Assembly (NCBI GenBank): GCA_023392635.1
Contig: JAEVYS010000050.1
Span: forward strand, 1 to 46,043
Origin: Actinomycetes bacterium
GTDB taxonomy: Bacteria > Actinomycetota > Actinomycetes > Propionibacteriales > Propionibacteriaceae
DNA: 46,043 nt
Direction: 5' to 3'
A program made the position numbers and the translations under genes. Below are positions 1-8,238 of the stretch, in pieces; the stretch's first letter is position 1, and the number at the start of each line of letters is the position of its first letter. Under the pieces are notes generated by a model, which saw nothing but the letters and a program-made list of their open reading frames with translations, was not told the origin of the DNA and ran no database searches.

Positions 1-861
1 CGCCTCCTCCTGCCGCCCGGCGGCGGCCAGGGCTCCGGCCAGGCCGGCCACGGCGGTGCTCGCGTCGCCCCCCAGGGCGGCCAGCACGGCGAGCTCGTCC
101 CGGCGGAGCGCGATCCCGCCGGCAGGGTCGCCGGTCGCGGCGAGTCGGTCGGCATACGTCTCGTAGACGACAGGCATCGGCGCGAGCGCCACGGTCACGA
201 CCGCCGGGCGCCGCGCCGCGACTCCCTCCCCGGCCAGCGCGCGGTGCACGTCCAGGGCGAGGCGGTGGTGTGCCAGCGCCGACTCCGTCCGTCCGCCGGA
301 CCAGCGGGCGTCCGCGGTGAGCAGGTGCACCGACAGGGCGAGCCACGGCGCTACCGCCGACCCGTGCAGGCGCAGCTCCGCGGCGTCGGCGAACGCATTG
401 GCCCGCCCGGCATCGCCGGCGAGGGCGACCAATGCACGCGCCACCAGGTACCAGAGCGCCACGTCGTCGGGCAGGCTCTCGGCCAGTGGCAGCCGGGCGA
501 CCTGCGTCCGCCACGAATCCAGTCCGTCGAGTGTGCGCGCGGCCGCCTCGGTGTGGCCCAGGCTCGCCTGGACGGCTGCCACGTGGGTGGTCGCCGTGAA
601 GTGGCGGACGGCGTCCGGCAGGGAGGCGTACGGTCCGCTCGGCCCACGGGACGCCAGGATCCGGGCGGCGAGCACGGCGGCCTCGGGGGCCAGGACGGCC
701 GCCTCGGCGACGTCTCGCGCGACCAGGGCTGCGGCGGTCGACTCGACCAGGGCGTCCGCCAACTCGTCGCTGCGCTGCGGATCCGACATGGCCGCGACCC
801 GCAGGCGCTTCACGGTGGACGCGAGCTGTCGTCGGTGGTTCGCGAGTTCCTCCAGTGTCAT
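1..861 (-). CDS. Partial alanine-rich helical (TPR-like) protein, C-terminus outside window
   Basis: This reading frame is open from an ATG at 861 to the left edge with no stop, so at least 287 residues are present and the 3' end is missing. The start follows a good ribosome-binding site (AGGAGGG about 5 nt upstream). The protein is rich in Ala, Leu, Arg and Glu and has no membrane segments or signal peptide. It is built of repeated short amphipathic helices (for example ALWYLVARALVALAGDAGRA, then RTESALAHHRLALDVHRAL), as in TPR-type regulator or scaffold proteins. I see no catalytic motif. It might be the helical part of a larger AAA/TPR regulator, but the missing end prevents a firm call. 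Confidence 0.6.
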   Translation of the reverse strand, partial: MTLEELANHRRQLASTVKRLRVAAMSDPQRSDELADALVESTAAALVARDVAEAAVLAPEAAVLAARILASRGPSGPYASLPDAVRHFTATTHVAAVQASLGHTEAAARTLDGLDSWRTQVARLPLAESLPDDVALWYLVARALVALAGDAGRANAFADAAELRLHGSAVAPWLALSVHLLTADARWSGGRTESALAHHRLALDVHRALAGEGVAARRPAVVTVALAPMPVVYETYADRLAATGDPAGGIALRRDELAVLAALGGDASTAVAGLAGALAAAGRQEEA

Positions 862-931
862 CTGCCCTCCTGACCCAAGCATGTCAGGCGGACCGAACGG
901 AGTAGTTTCTCCTTCCGGAGAGGAAACCGTC

Positions 932-1562
932 ATGACGCAGTGGGAGCACCTTCCCGAGCCCGTGCCCGAGCGCCGGGCTGCGCCGGTGGTCCCGTCCTGG
1001 TCCGGGTTCAGCGCTGATCCCCGGCAGCCGGGCAACCAGCCGCTGCGCGCCTCGGACGCCGACCGCGACTTCACCACCCGCCTGCTGGACCGGGCGAGGG
1101 TCGAGGGACGGCTGGACGCCGCCGAGCACGGCGCGCGCGTCGCTGGGGGAGTTGGCGCCGCTTGTGTCGGACCTGATGGTGGCGCAGGCCGCGCCGGCGC
1201 CCCCGCCGGCTCCTCCCCCCGTTGTGCTGCGGGGATGGGTGGGGCTGGCGGTCCTGCTCAACGCGATCTGGCTGATCACGGTGGTCAGCACCGGCCACTT
1301 CCTGTACTACTGGCCGGTCTGGCCCATGCTGGCTACCGGCGTCGCGGCGTTCATGGCGCTGGGGTTCGCCGGCTCCGGGAGCCCCGATCGCGACGACCGG
1401 CGTGCGGAGTACCGCGCTGCCCGCGAACAGTTCCGCTCCCAGCGCCACGCACTGCGCCACGAGCGCCACGCCCTGCGTTCCCGGCGGCGGGCGCTCCGGC
1501 GCGGACAGGTCCCGCCGGCGCTTCCCGCAGCTCCGCAGCCCCCGGAGCAGGACCTGCGCTGA
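932..1562 (+). pseudogene. Frameshifted DUF1707 / 2TM-domain membrane protein
   Basis: The ATG at 932 opens a DUF1707-type N-terminus (residues about 38-65, containing LRASDADRDFTTRLLDRA and EGRLDAAEHGAR). Around 1133-1145, in a run of GC dinucleotides, homology moves to another frame, which continues with ASLGELAPLVSDL, the usual end of DUF1707. After it come two hydrophobic helices (VGLAVLLNAIWLITVV and FLYYWPVWPMLATGVAAFMAL, a 2TM domain) and an Arg-rich, probably coiled-coil tail that stops at 1562. Between GRL and GEL there are 31 nt where family members usually have about 54. This fits a deletion of about 23 nt better than a single base error, although a 1-nt insertion is also possible. 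DUF1707 proteins are small actinobacterial membrane proteins of unclear role. Confidence 0.7.
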
Positions 1563-1578
1563 GCACCGGCGCGGCCGG

Positions 1579-1998
1579 TCAGCCGGTGATGCGCCCGCCG
1601 CCCTCGAGGTAGGCGCGTCCGCGCCGGCCGGATGCCCGGGACAACCACGCGTCCTCGATCACCTCGGCCAGTTCCTGCCGGGTGAGCTCGCCGATCCGGC
1701 TCAGCCGTAGCAGGACGGACGGGTGCCCGTCGAAGTGGCTGGTGGTGAAGTAGGGCGTCGCCGGATCCTGCACCAGCGACTGCTTGGCCGCCTCGTCCGC
1801 CACCCAGAAGATCACCACGTCCGGATACGGCGCACCGGTGACCGGGTCGGAGGCGTCCCTGCGCGGTGTGCGGAAGTAGACGAACGACTTGCGTCCCACC
1901 TGGTACACGGGGTTCCCCGACGGGCCGTGCTCGACCTCGACGAACGGCAGTGCGCGCGCCAGGTCGTGGATGTCCTGCTCGGTGGCGACGGCGTCCAT
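1579..1998 (-). CDS. MmcQ/YjbR family protein
   Basis: This 139-residue soluble protein has the MmcQ/YjbR layout. An N-terminal helix (QDIHDLARALPFVEVEHG) is followed by a beta strand pair with GRKSFVYFRTPRRDA, then PDVVIFWVADEAAKQSLVQDP, TPYFTTSHFDGHPSVLLRLS, and a C-terminal helix with ELAEVIEDAWLSRA. The fold resembles double-wing DNA-binding proteins, but most members have no known function. The length is normal for the family. It is transcribed divergently from the MBL-fold hydrolase, with only 35 bp between the two start codons. Confidence 0.85.
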   Translation of the reverse strand: MDAVATEQDIHDLARALPFVEVEHGPSGNPVYQVGRKSFVYFRTPRRDASDPVTGAPYPDVVIFWVADEAAKQSLVQDPATPYFTTSHFDGHPSVLLRLSRIGELTRQELAEVIEDAWLSRASGRRGRAYLEGGGRITG

Positions 1999-2033
1999 GG
2001 AGAAACCCTGCCAGAAGTGCTTGCATACCGGGC

Positions 2034-2687
2034 ATGGAGGTTCTCGAGTTCCCGGAGTTGGTCGTCCGCACGATCCGCGTCGGCAGAATGGACAACAACG
2101 TCTACCTGCTCACCGCCCGCCAGGACGGGTCCCAGCTGCTCATCGACGCCGCCGCGGAGCCGGCCGCGATCCAGAACCTGTTGGCCTCGGCCGTCGGCGA
2201 CGGCCCGTCCGCGGCCCTGGCGTACGTGCTCACCACGCACTGCCACCACGACCACATCGGCGCCCTCGCCACGCTCGCCGCCGCGCACCCGCGTGCCGGG
2301 CACCTCGCCGGTGACGCCGACGCCGACGCGATCACCGCCGCCACCGGGGTGCCGATCGCACGCAGGCTCGTCGACGGTGACCTGCTGCCCCTCGGTGGGG
2401 CGGTGCTGCGGGTGATCGGTCTGCGCGGCCACACGCCCGGTTCGGTGACGGTGGCGTACGAGCCCGGGAGCGGGCCGGCCCAGCTGTTCACCGGCGACTC
2501 GCTGTTCCCCGGTGGGGTCGGGCGGACCCGCACCGACAGCGACTTCCGGTCGCTGTTCGGTGACGTCACCGAGCGCATCTTCGCCCGTCATTCCGACGAC
2601 GCGGTGGTCTGGCCGGGGCACGGCCGTCCGACCACACTGGGCGCAGAACGCCCCTCCCTCCAGGAGTGGTCGGCCCGCGGTTGGTGA
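2034..2687 (+). CDS. MBL-fold metallo-hydrolase (glyoxalase II-like)
   Basis: This 217-residue enzyme has the metallo-beta-lactamase fold. The metal-binding motif is THCHHDHIGAL (HxHxDH type), the second site is LRGHTPGSVTV, the bridging Asp lies in LFTGDSLFPGGVGRT, and the last His is in VVWPGHGRPT. This resembles the glyoxalase II/persulfide dioxygenase-like hydrolases, which cleave thioesters or related bonds with two metal ions. The substrate cannot be named. The ATG at 2034 was preferred because the open frame upstream is antisense to the divergent YjbR gene and lacks homology. No strong ribosome-binding site is visible. Confidence 0.88.
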   Translation: MEVLEFPELVVRTIRVGRMDNNVYLLTARQDGSQLLIDAAAEPAAIQNLLASAVGDGPSAALAYVLTTHCHHDHIGALATLAAAHPRAGHLAGDADADAITAATGVPIARRLVDGDLLPLGGAVLRVIGLRGHTPGSVTVAYEPGSGPAQLFTGDSLFPGGVGRTRTDSDFRSLFGDVTERIFARHSDDAVVWPGHGRPTTLGAERPSLQEWSARGW

Positions 2688-2762
2688 CCGGAGCCTGCCG
2701 CCGATCCCCCGGAGCGCCCGGGACTCCGCGGCATGCACCCGGAACGGCGGCTTGTGTGGGGG

Positions 2763-4166
2763 TCAGCCCCGCTCGCGGGAGAACAGCCGTCCGACCAGGT
2801 GCCAGGCGGTCGGTGGGTCGGAGCGCGTGAACGCCCATTCGGGGTCGGTCAGCATCCGTGCGCCGGACAGGCCCGCGACCATCGCGATCACCGCGAGGAC
2901 GGTGGCGACGCCGTTCTGCATCGCCTGCACCACATCGGCCTGGTCGAAGTAGATCAGCGTGCGGAGGGCGGCCGATCCGGGAATCGAGACCAGCACCGTG
3001 GGCACCGTCATGATGATCTTCTCCATGTCGAACAGCCTTGCCGCGAGGGCGCACAGCAGGCCCATGAGGAAGCAGCCGACGAAGGTGGCCACGTGCGGCT
3101 TGGCCCCCGCCTGCAGCATCAGCAGCCGCGGCGTGTTGCCGAGGACGGCCACCACGCCGGACGCGGCGGCGACCTTCCACGGCGAGTTGAACATCGTCGC
3201 CCAGCCGAACACCGCGAAGAAGCTGGCGACCAGCAACGCCGTCCAGACCGCAGCCGGTGGCCCTTCCAGGAGCGGGACGGGATCGGGTGACACGCCGCTG
3301 AGCGTGACGACCGTCCATACGCCGAGCGTGATCGAGAGCAGCACCATCGCCGCGTAGGTGAGCCGGGGCACGCCCGCCAGCAGGTCGATGCGGGTCAGGT
3401 CGAGCCCGGCGGTGACCAGCGGGAAGCCGGGGATCAGGAAGATGGCCGCGCAGACCAGCCCGGCGGCCATACGGGGGCTGGGGCCGCCCAGCCCCAGGTC
3501 CAGCAGCCGTGTGAACAGCAGGAACAGCCCGGTGGCCACCGCGGCCGCCGTGAGGACGACCGCCAGGTGGTTGAGCTGCAGGCGGGTGAGCGCGCTGCGC
3601 AGCCAGTAGGCGAGGGCGGACGCGGGCAGGACGGCGAGGACCTCCCGCCAGCCCCCGTTGGTGAGGACGGTGACCGAGGCGCACGCGACCGCCACCAGCA
3701 GCGCCATGACCCAGCTGGGGTAGAGCCGCGGCGTCCGTTCGATGCGGTCGAGCAGCGCGTCCACCTCCGCGACCGTGGCCCGTTCGGGCAGGTTCTCGGC
3801 GAACTCCTTGAGCATCGCGATGCGGTCGGCGTTCACGCCGGGTGCGTTGATCTCGCCCACCTGGGTGCGGAAGGTCCCCCGGCGCTGCACCGTCAGCACG
3901 ATGTCGGTGTAGGTGACCTGCGCCCGGATCCGCCCGATGCCGACCGTGTCGGCCACGGCCCGCATCACCTCGCGGACGCGGAGCCCGGACGTGCCGGCGC
4001 CGAGCATCAGGATGCCGGCCCGCAGCACGACGTTCGACCGGCGGATCAGGTGACGTGGCTCCAGCGCATCCTCGTGCTCGTGCTCGTCGACGGCGTCCGG
4101 CTCGATGGGGCTCTCCACGTAGGACAACCCTATCGGGACGCCGGGCGAAGGGGGCGGGCCGCCCAC
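2763..4166 (-). CDS. Threonine/serine exporter family protein (ThrE-like, YjjP-YjjB fusion)
   Basis: This 467-residue membrane protein has the ThrE layout. A cytoplasmic N-terminal domain (residues about 40-150, with LRAGILMLGAGTSGLRVREV and GRIRAQVTYTDIVLTVQRR) is followed by about ten transmembrane helices from residue 150 on. These include the YjjB-like second half with FFAVFGWATMFNSPW and the conserved segment VSIPGSAALRTLIYF. Family members export small amino acids such as threonine and serine. The GTG start lies 4 nt after the stop of the frameshifted kinase gene. A GTG at 4118, with TAGGGT 8 nt upstream, is a credible alternative start. The substrate is inferred from the family only. 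Confidence 0.88.
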   Translation of the reverse strand: MGGPPPSPGVPIGLSYVESPIEPDAVDEHEHEDALEPRHLIRRSNVVLRAGILMLGAGTSGLRVREVMRAVADTVGIGRIRAQVTYTDIVLTVQRRGTFRTQVGEINAPGVNADRIAMLKEFAENLPERATVAEVDALLDRIERTPRLYPSWVMALLVAVACASVTVLTNGGWREVLAVLPASALAYWLRSALTRLQLNHLAVVLTAAAVATGLFLLFTRLLDLGLGGPSPRMAAGLVCAAIFLIPGFPLVTAGLDLTRIDLLAGVPRLTYAAMVLLSITLGVWTVVTLSGVSPDPVPLLEGPPAAVWTALLVASFFAVFGWATMFNSPWKVAAASGVVAVLGNTPRLLMLQAGAKPHVATFVGCFLMGLLCALAARLFDMEKIIMTVPTVLVSIPGSAALRTLIYFDQADVVQAMQNGVATVLAVIAMVAGLSGARMLTDPEWAFTRSDPPTAWHLVGRLFSRERG

Positions 4167-4170
4167 ACGC

Positions 4171-5119
4171 TCAGGCGGGCCAGACCTCGCGCAGCCAGGC
4201 CAGCGTCACCCCGGCCTGCTCGAGCTGGAACGCACGCAGCGTCGGCAGTCCGGGGGGCGGCGGCTGGCTGCCGCTGTGGACGAAGAAGCCGGAGAGCGCA
4301 GCCAGTACGCGTGGGACCGCGTCCCGCGGCAGCCCGGCGAAGGCGCGATGGGCGCCGATCACCTGGTCGACATCGAAGGACGGGTCGAACAGCCGGACGT
4401 TGATGAGCAGGACCAGCGCGTCGAACCACTCCGGGCCGGACACGGCCCAGGGCCAGTCGACCACGGTGATCCCGCCATCGGCGCGCAGCAACAGGTTGTC
4501 GGCACGGGCGTCGAGGTGCACCAGCCGGTCGCCTCCGACCCGCTCCACCGCCTCCGCCTCGAGTGCCACGAGGTGGTCGAGGCGCTCGAGGCACCACGCC
4601 GCCAGGGGATCGGGCAGAGCCAGGGAGTCGCCGGGGCGGACCTGGTCCCAACCGCGTGGCAGGGCCGGTCCCAGTGGCGTCAGCAGCGAGGCCAGGGACC
4701 CTCCGAGGGGAGCGCGCGTGAGATCGGCATAGGCGTCCAGTGCGGCGGTCAGCTCCGTGGGCCGCCACGGCAGCACGGGATGTCGCCTCGGGCACGTCCT
4801 CCAGCACGAGGGCGAACCACTCGCCGTCCTCGACCACGTCGAGCAATCGGGCGACGGGCAGCCCCGACGGCAGTGCCGAGAGGATCTCCGCCTCGCGGCG
4901 GTGGATGCCCTGCGACTCGGGGTTGACGCTCGCGGCGACGGCCTTCACGAAGGCGCGGCCGCCATCGGCGGTGACCACACGATCGGCGCTGCCGGGGGAG
5001 AAGCCGCCGGGCTGGGTGGTTGCGGCGACGACGGGGGCGCCGAGGACAGCGCCCACCGCGTCGCGCAGCGTCGCGGGCAGGTCCGCCCACGCGTGTCGAT
5101 TGCCTCCTCCGGTGACCAC
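4171..5119 (-). pseudogene. APH/choline kinase-like phosphotransferase gene interrupted by a frameshift
   Basis: The N-terminal half reads from a GTG at 5119 and carries FVKAVAASVNPES, REAEILSALPSGLPVARLL and GEWFALVLEDVPE. After that, at about 4786, homology jumps to another frame that continues RHPVLPWRPTEL. The second half carries the catalytic loop VHLDARADNLLL (HxDxxxxN) and the metal-binding ITVVDWPWA, and stops at 4171. Restoring two bases, or removing one, just after the GAG codon joins both halves into about 315 residues, a normal length for the aminoglycoside-phosphotransferase/choline kinase-like family. TAGGCT lies 7 nt upstream of the GTG, a leaderless-type -10, and overlaps the tetR stop. 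A sequencing error is possible. Otherwise the kinase is inactive, because the catalytic half is separated from the nucleotide lobe. Confidence 0.78.
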
Positions 5120-5129
5120 GGTCCGGAGC

Positions 5130-5810
5130 CTAGCCAGCTCCCGCGGCGGATCCCGCCCCGTCGGAGGAGGTCGTCATCGTGGCGGGGCCGGGAGGACGCA
5201 GGGACCCCCAGTCGCCGAGGGCACCCTCCAGCGCCCCGAGGGCCGCGTCGACCAGGGGGCCGCGGTCATCGGCCGGGCAGCCGTCCTCCACCCACTCGCT
5301 CGCGGCGGCTCCGAGGAAGCCGAGGAAGCCGGCGATGGCCAGCTGGGCCCGCCGGTAGTCGGGGTTCCGCAGCTGTCCGGTGAGTTCGGCCACCAGTTCC
5401 GAGCGGTAGTGCGCACGCAGGTCCTGCACCGCTGCCGGCTCGTCGGCACCGGTGAAGAACGGGGAGGCCCACGCCACGTGCAGGTCCTTGACCGACTCCA
5501 GGACGGCCTCGATCGTGACCCGGACGTGGTCGCGCGCGCCCGTGTTCGGCGGCAGGGCGGTCACCGCGGCGCGCTGGCCGGCGGCGAGCCGCTCGAGCTG
5601 GTCGCGGACGACGGCGGTGTAGAGGCCGGCCTTGTTCTCGAAGTACCGGTACACCAGCGCCTCGGATGCTCCTGCGGCCGTGGCGACCGCGCCGACGGAG
5701 ACCTCGGAGTACGGGTCGCCGGTGAAGGCTGCGGTGGCGGCGGCGAGGATCGCGTCCGTACGGGCCTGCGGGCCGAGCCGCTGGCGGGTCCTCCGGTCCT
5801 GGGTGCGCAC
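5130..5810 (-). CDS. TetR family transcriptional repressor
   Basis: This 226-residue protein begins with a TetR-type helix-turn-helix at residues 17-62 (ILAAATAAFTGDPYSEVSVG, then AAGASEALVYRYFENKAGLY). An all-helical ligand-binding domain follows, and the tail is Gly/Ala-rich and probably disordered. The start is a GTG with TAGGCT exactly 6 nt upstream and no ribosome-binding site, so the mRNA is probably leaderless. It is divergent from the GH13 glycosidase, and a 35-bp dyad lies between them, which makes GH13 and tetR itself the likely targets. The ligand is unknown. Confidence 0.92.
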   Translation of the reverse strand: MRTQDRRTRQRLGPQARTDAILAAATAAFTGDPYSEVSVGAVATAAGASEALVYRYFENKAGLYTAVVRDQLERLAAGQRAAVTALPPNTGARDHVRVTIEAVLESVKDLHVAWASPFFTGADEPAAVQDLRAHYRSELVAELTGQLRNPDYRRAQLAIAGFLGFLGAAASEWVEDGCPADDRGPLVDAALGALEGALGDWGSLRPPGPATMTTSSDGAGSAAGAG

Positions 5811-5816
5811 GTGGAC

Positions 5817-5822
5817 AGCCTA
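5817..5822 (-). promoter_or_regulatory. -10 hexamer of leaderless tetR
   Basis: TAGGCT on the minus strand sits exactly 6 nt before the GTG start. This is the spacing expected when transcription begins at the start codon. No ribosome-binding site lies between them. Confidence 0.6.
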
Positions 5823-5830
5823 GCCCCTAA

Positions 5831-5865
5831 TGAGCTACTCTCAGTAACGTATTGAGAACGACTCA
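5831..5865. promoter_or_regulatory. Dyad operator between tetR and the GH13 gene
   Basis: A 35-bp two-fold symmetric site lies here. Its core at 5839-5857 is TCTCAGTAACGTATTGAGA, with 7 of 9 base pairs symmetric. It is flanked at equal distance by TGAG on the left and CTCA on the right. It covers the upstream promoter region of tetR, whose -10 is at 5817-5822, and lies 15 bp before the GH13 start. Size and position fit a TetR-family operator, possibly bound by two dimers. Confidence 0.65.
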
Positions 5866-5879
5866 CTAGGGAGGCCCGG

Positions 5880-7112
5880 ATGCAGTGGGCGGACAGCGTG
5901 ATCTGGTGGCACTGCTACCCGTTGCGGTTCGTGGACGCCGAGCGCAACGCGTCCGCGACGGTGACGCACCGGCTGGGCAGGATCGTCAACTGGCTGGACT
6001 ACGTCGTGGAGCTGGGCGCGAACGGGTTGCTGATGGCGCCGGTGTTCGCTTCGGCGACGCACGGCTACGACACCCTCGACCACTACCGGATCGATCCGCG
6101 GCTGGGCGACGAGGCGGACTTCGACGACCTGGTGGCCAACGCGAAGCGGCGCGGCGTCCGGCTGCTTCTCGACGGGGTGTTCAACCATGTCTCCGCCGGC
6201 CACGAGATCGTGCGGCGGGCCCTCGCGGACGGGCCAGCGTCGGAGGCGGGCGGCTGGATCCGGTGGGTCGGGGAGTATCCGCGCGGGTTCGAGGGCAATC
6301 TCGACCTCGTCGAGCTCAACCTCGACAATCCGGCGGTCCAGGACTACGTGGTCGCCGTCATGAACACCTGGCTCGATCGTGGTGCCGACGGCTGGCGGCT
6401 GGACGCGGCGTACGCGGCCGGGCCGGACGCCTGGCGTCCGATCCTGGAGCGGGTCAAGGCCGCCCATCCGGACTGCTGGATCCTGGCCGAGGTGATCCAC
6501 GGCGACTACGCCGACTTCGTCGCCCGGTCCGGCGTCGACTCGGTCACCCAGTACGAGCTGTGGAAGGCCACCTGGAGCTCGCTCAACGACCACAACCTCC
6601 ACGAGCTCGCCTGGACCCTGACGCGCCACGCCGAGTTCGTCCGGACCTACCGTCCGGCCACGTTCATCGGCAACCACGACACCACGCGCATCGCCACGAA
6701 GCTGGCCGATCCACGCAACCTGCCGCTCGCCACGGCGCTGCTGCTCCTGCTCCCCGGCGTCCCGTCCGTCTACGCCGGGGACGAGCAGGGCTTCACCGGT
6801 GAGAAGACCGACGGCCCGACCGGCGATGACGCCGTGCGCCCGCCGTTCCCCGTCGAACCGGCGGGGCTGGCCCCGTTCGGGCGGCCCGTGTTCGGGCTGC
6901 ACCAGCGGTTGATCCACCTGCGACGCACCCACCCCTGGCTGGTCTCGGCGGTCGTCTCGGTGAGCTCGGTCTCCGACGACACGATGGCGATCGAGCTGGG
7001 CGGCGACGGCGTCCGGCTCACCCTCGCGCTGAACGCGTCCGACGCGCCGGTCGAGTTCCCCCTCCCGAACGCTCCGGTGCGTGTCGAAGCCCACGACTGG
7101 GCGCTCGCCTGA
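5880..7112 (+). CDS. GH13 alpha-amylase family glycosidase
   Basis: This 410-residue enzyme has a GH13 (beta/alpha)8 barrel. Conserved region I is LLLDGVFNHVS. The nucleophile is Asp175 in GWRLDAAY, the acid/base is Glu204 in ILAEVIHGDY, and the third acidic residue is Asp267 in FIGNHDTTR. A short all-beta C-terminal domain follows. There is no signal peptide, so it acts in the cytoplasm, probably on maltodextrins or related alpha-glucosides. The short length resembles small maltodextrin glucosidases or trehalose-metabolising members rather than secreted amylases. The ATG follows GGGAGG by about 6 nt. Control by the divergent TetR protein is likely. Exact specificity cannot be read. Confidence 0.9.
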   Translation: MQWADSVIWWHCYPLRFVDAERNASATVTHRLGRIVNWLDYVVELGANGLLMAPVFASATHGYDTLDHYRIDPRLGDEADFDDLVANAKRRGVRLLLDGVFNHVSAGHEIVRRALADGPASEAGGWIRWVGEYPRGFEGNLDLVELNLDNPAVQDYVVAVMNTWLDRGADGWRLDAAYAAGPDAWRPILERVKAAHPDCWILAEVIHGDYADFVARSGVDSVTQYELWKATWSSLNDHNLHELAWTLTRHAEFVRTYRPATFIGNHDTTRIATKLADPRNLPLATALLLLLPGVPSVYAGDEQGFTGEKTDGPTGDDAVRPPFPVEPAGLAPFGRPVFGLHQRLIHLRRTHPWLVSAVVSVSSVSDDTMAIELGGDGVRLTLALNASDAPVEFPLPNAPVRVEAHDWALA

Positions 7113-7171
7113 CCGGCGCCCCCGTTCGGCCCCTTGCGCGGCGAGCGTGGCCGCCACCTAGAGTGCGTGCG

Positions 7172-7570
7172 ATGGCACAGTCTCCGCAGATGCTGGCGCA
7201 CCTGCGCCGGGCGCGCGACCTGATCGACCGGGAGTACGCGCGTCCACTCGACGTGCCGTCGATGGCGCAGCGGGCACTGATGTCGCCCGCCCACTTCTCC
7301 AGGGAGTTCAAGGTCGCCTACGGCGAGACTCCCTACGGCTACCTGATGACGAGGCGGATCGAGCGGGCGATGGCCCTGTTGCGGGCCGGCGCGAGCGTGA
7401 CCGACGCCTGCATGGCGGTGGGCGCGACGTCCCTGGGTTCGTTCAGTTCGAGCTTCACCCAGCTGGTCGGCGAGACGCCGAGCGCGTACCGGGCCCGGGA
7501 CCACGCCGCGAGCGAGGCGATGCCCGACTGCATCGCGAGGGTACTCACCCGTCCCACCCGCTTCGGCTGA
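7172..7570 (+). CDS. AraC family regulator consisting mainly of the DNA-binding domain
   Basis: This 132-residue protein is almost only the AraC/XylS double helix-turn-helix. The first helix-turn-helix contains LDVPSMAQRALMSPAHFSRE and the second contains SVTDACMAVGATSLGSFSSS, and it ends in GETPSAYRA. It has no effector domain. ATG 7172 was chosen over GTG 7163 because TAGAGT lies 7 nt before the ATG, a leaderless layout, while that -10 would overlap the GTG. The next gene, 53 bp downstream, is a VOC-family protein. Small AraC regulators are often found beside glyoxalase-like VOC genes, so the VOC gene is the likely target. Confidence 0.9.
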   Translation: MAQSPQMLAHLRRARDLIDREYARPLDVPSMAQRALMSPAHFSREFKVAYGETPYGYLMTRRIERAMALLRAGASVTDACMAVGATSLGSFSSSFTQLVGETPSAYRARDHAASEAMPDCIARVLTRPTRFG

Positions 7571-7611
7571 CATCGAGCAGGATCGGAGAAGCATCCCCGT
7601 CCGGCCTCGCC

Positions 7612-7617
7612 TACGTT
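7612..7617 (+). promoter_or_regulatory. -10 hexamer of the leaderless VOC gene
   Basis: TACGTT is followed by exactly 6 nt (CGAAGC) and then the ATG of the VOC-family gene. This suggests the VOC gene has its own promoter and is not only read through from the AraC gene. Confidence 0.6.
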
Positions 7618-7623
7618 CGAAGC

Positions 7624-8028
7624 ATGACGAACATCACGCTGAAGTACGCACCCGTCACTGTGGATGACATGGACGCGGCGATCGCGTTCTACACCGAGGG
7701 CCTCGGGCTGGAGGTCCGCAACGACGTCTCCGGCGGAGGCTTCCGCTGGGTCACCCTCGGATCGGCCGGCGGCGGCACCGAGATCGTCCTGTCCGAGCCC
7801 GGCGGCGGGCGCTCACCGGAGGATGCGGAGACGATGCACGCCCTGCTGGCCAAGGGCGCCCTGCCCTTCAACGTGTTCGAGGTCTCCGACGTGGACGCCC
7901 TGTTCGAGCGGGTCAGGGCGACCGGCGCCGAGGTGCTGCAGGAGCCGGTGGACCAGCCCTGGGGCCCGCGTGACTGCGCGTTCCGCGACCCGTCGGGCAA
8001 CACCGTCCGCGTGAACCAGGCGGGCTGA
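7624..8028 (+). CDS. VOC family (glyoxalase/bleomycin resistance-like) protein
   Basis: This 134-residue protein has two beta-alpha-beta-beta-beta modules of the vicinal oxygen chelate fold. The first contains DMDAAIAFYTEGLGLEV and the second contains VSDVDALFERVRATGAEV, and it ends with the typical WGPRDCAFRDPSGNTVRV. Candidate metal ligands include the Glu in GGTEIVLSEP and residues near the end. Members include glyoxalase I, dioxygenases and antibiotic-binding proteins, so the substrate stays open. It follows a small AraC regulator in the same direction and starts with a leaderless layout. Confidence 0.88.
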   Translation: MTNITLKYAPVTVDDMDAAIAFYTEGLGLEVRNDVSGGGFRWVTLGSAGGGTEIVLSEPGGGRSPEDAETMHALLAKGALPFNVFEVSDVDALFERVRATGAEVLQEPVDQPWGPRDCAFRDPSGNTVRVNQAG

Positions 8029-8226
8029 CGCTCCCGCCTCCGCAGCCCCCAACTCCCACTCAGCTCCCTGCATCGCACCCCTGTGCGCGCCGTGTCGGGC
8101 GCCAGGTCTGGGGATCGGGGTCGCAGAGTGGGTGCGGCAGGAGCATCCGTGGCAGCGGGACGGCGAATTCACAGGGAGCACACAGCGCGCGCGCATTGCC
8201 TGTCCTTGGAGGCCTGTGCTATGGGC

Positions 8227-8232
8227 TAAGGT
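8227..8232 (+). promoter_or_regulatory. -10 hexamer of the leaderless acyltransferase gene
   Basis: TAAGGT is followed by 6 nt (CTTCCG) and the GTG start. The 210-bp gap before this gene (8029-8238) otherwise shows no gene or hairpin. Confidence 0.6.
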
Positions 8233-8238
8233 CTTCCG

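Noticed and set aside
2583..2600. GTCATTCC motif in the MBL gene as another copy of the palindromic repeat
   Set aside because: It encodes normal family sequence (FARHSDDAVVW) and lacks the inverted partner and flanking blocks.
2688..2762. Terminator between the MBL gene and the convergent exporter gene
   Set aside because: The GCCGCC and GGCGGC blocks are far apart with a long loop and no T-run, so a hairpin terminator is not convincing.
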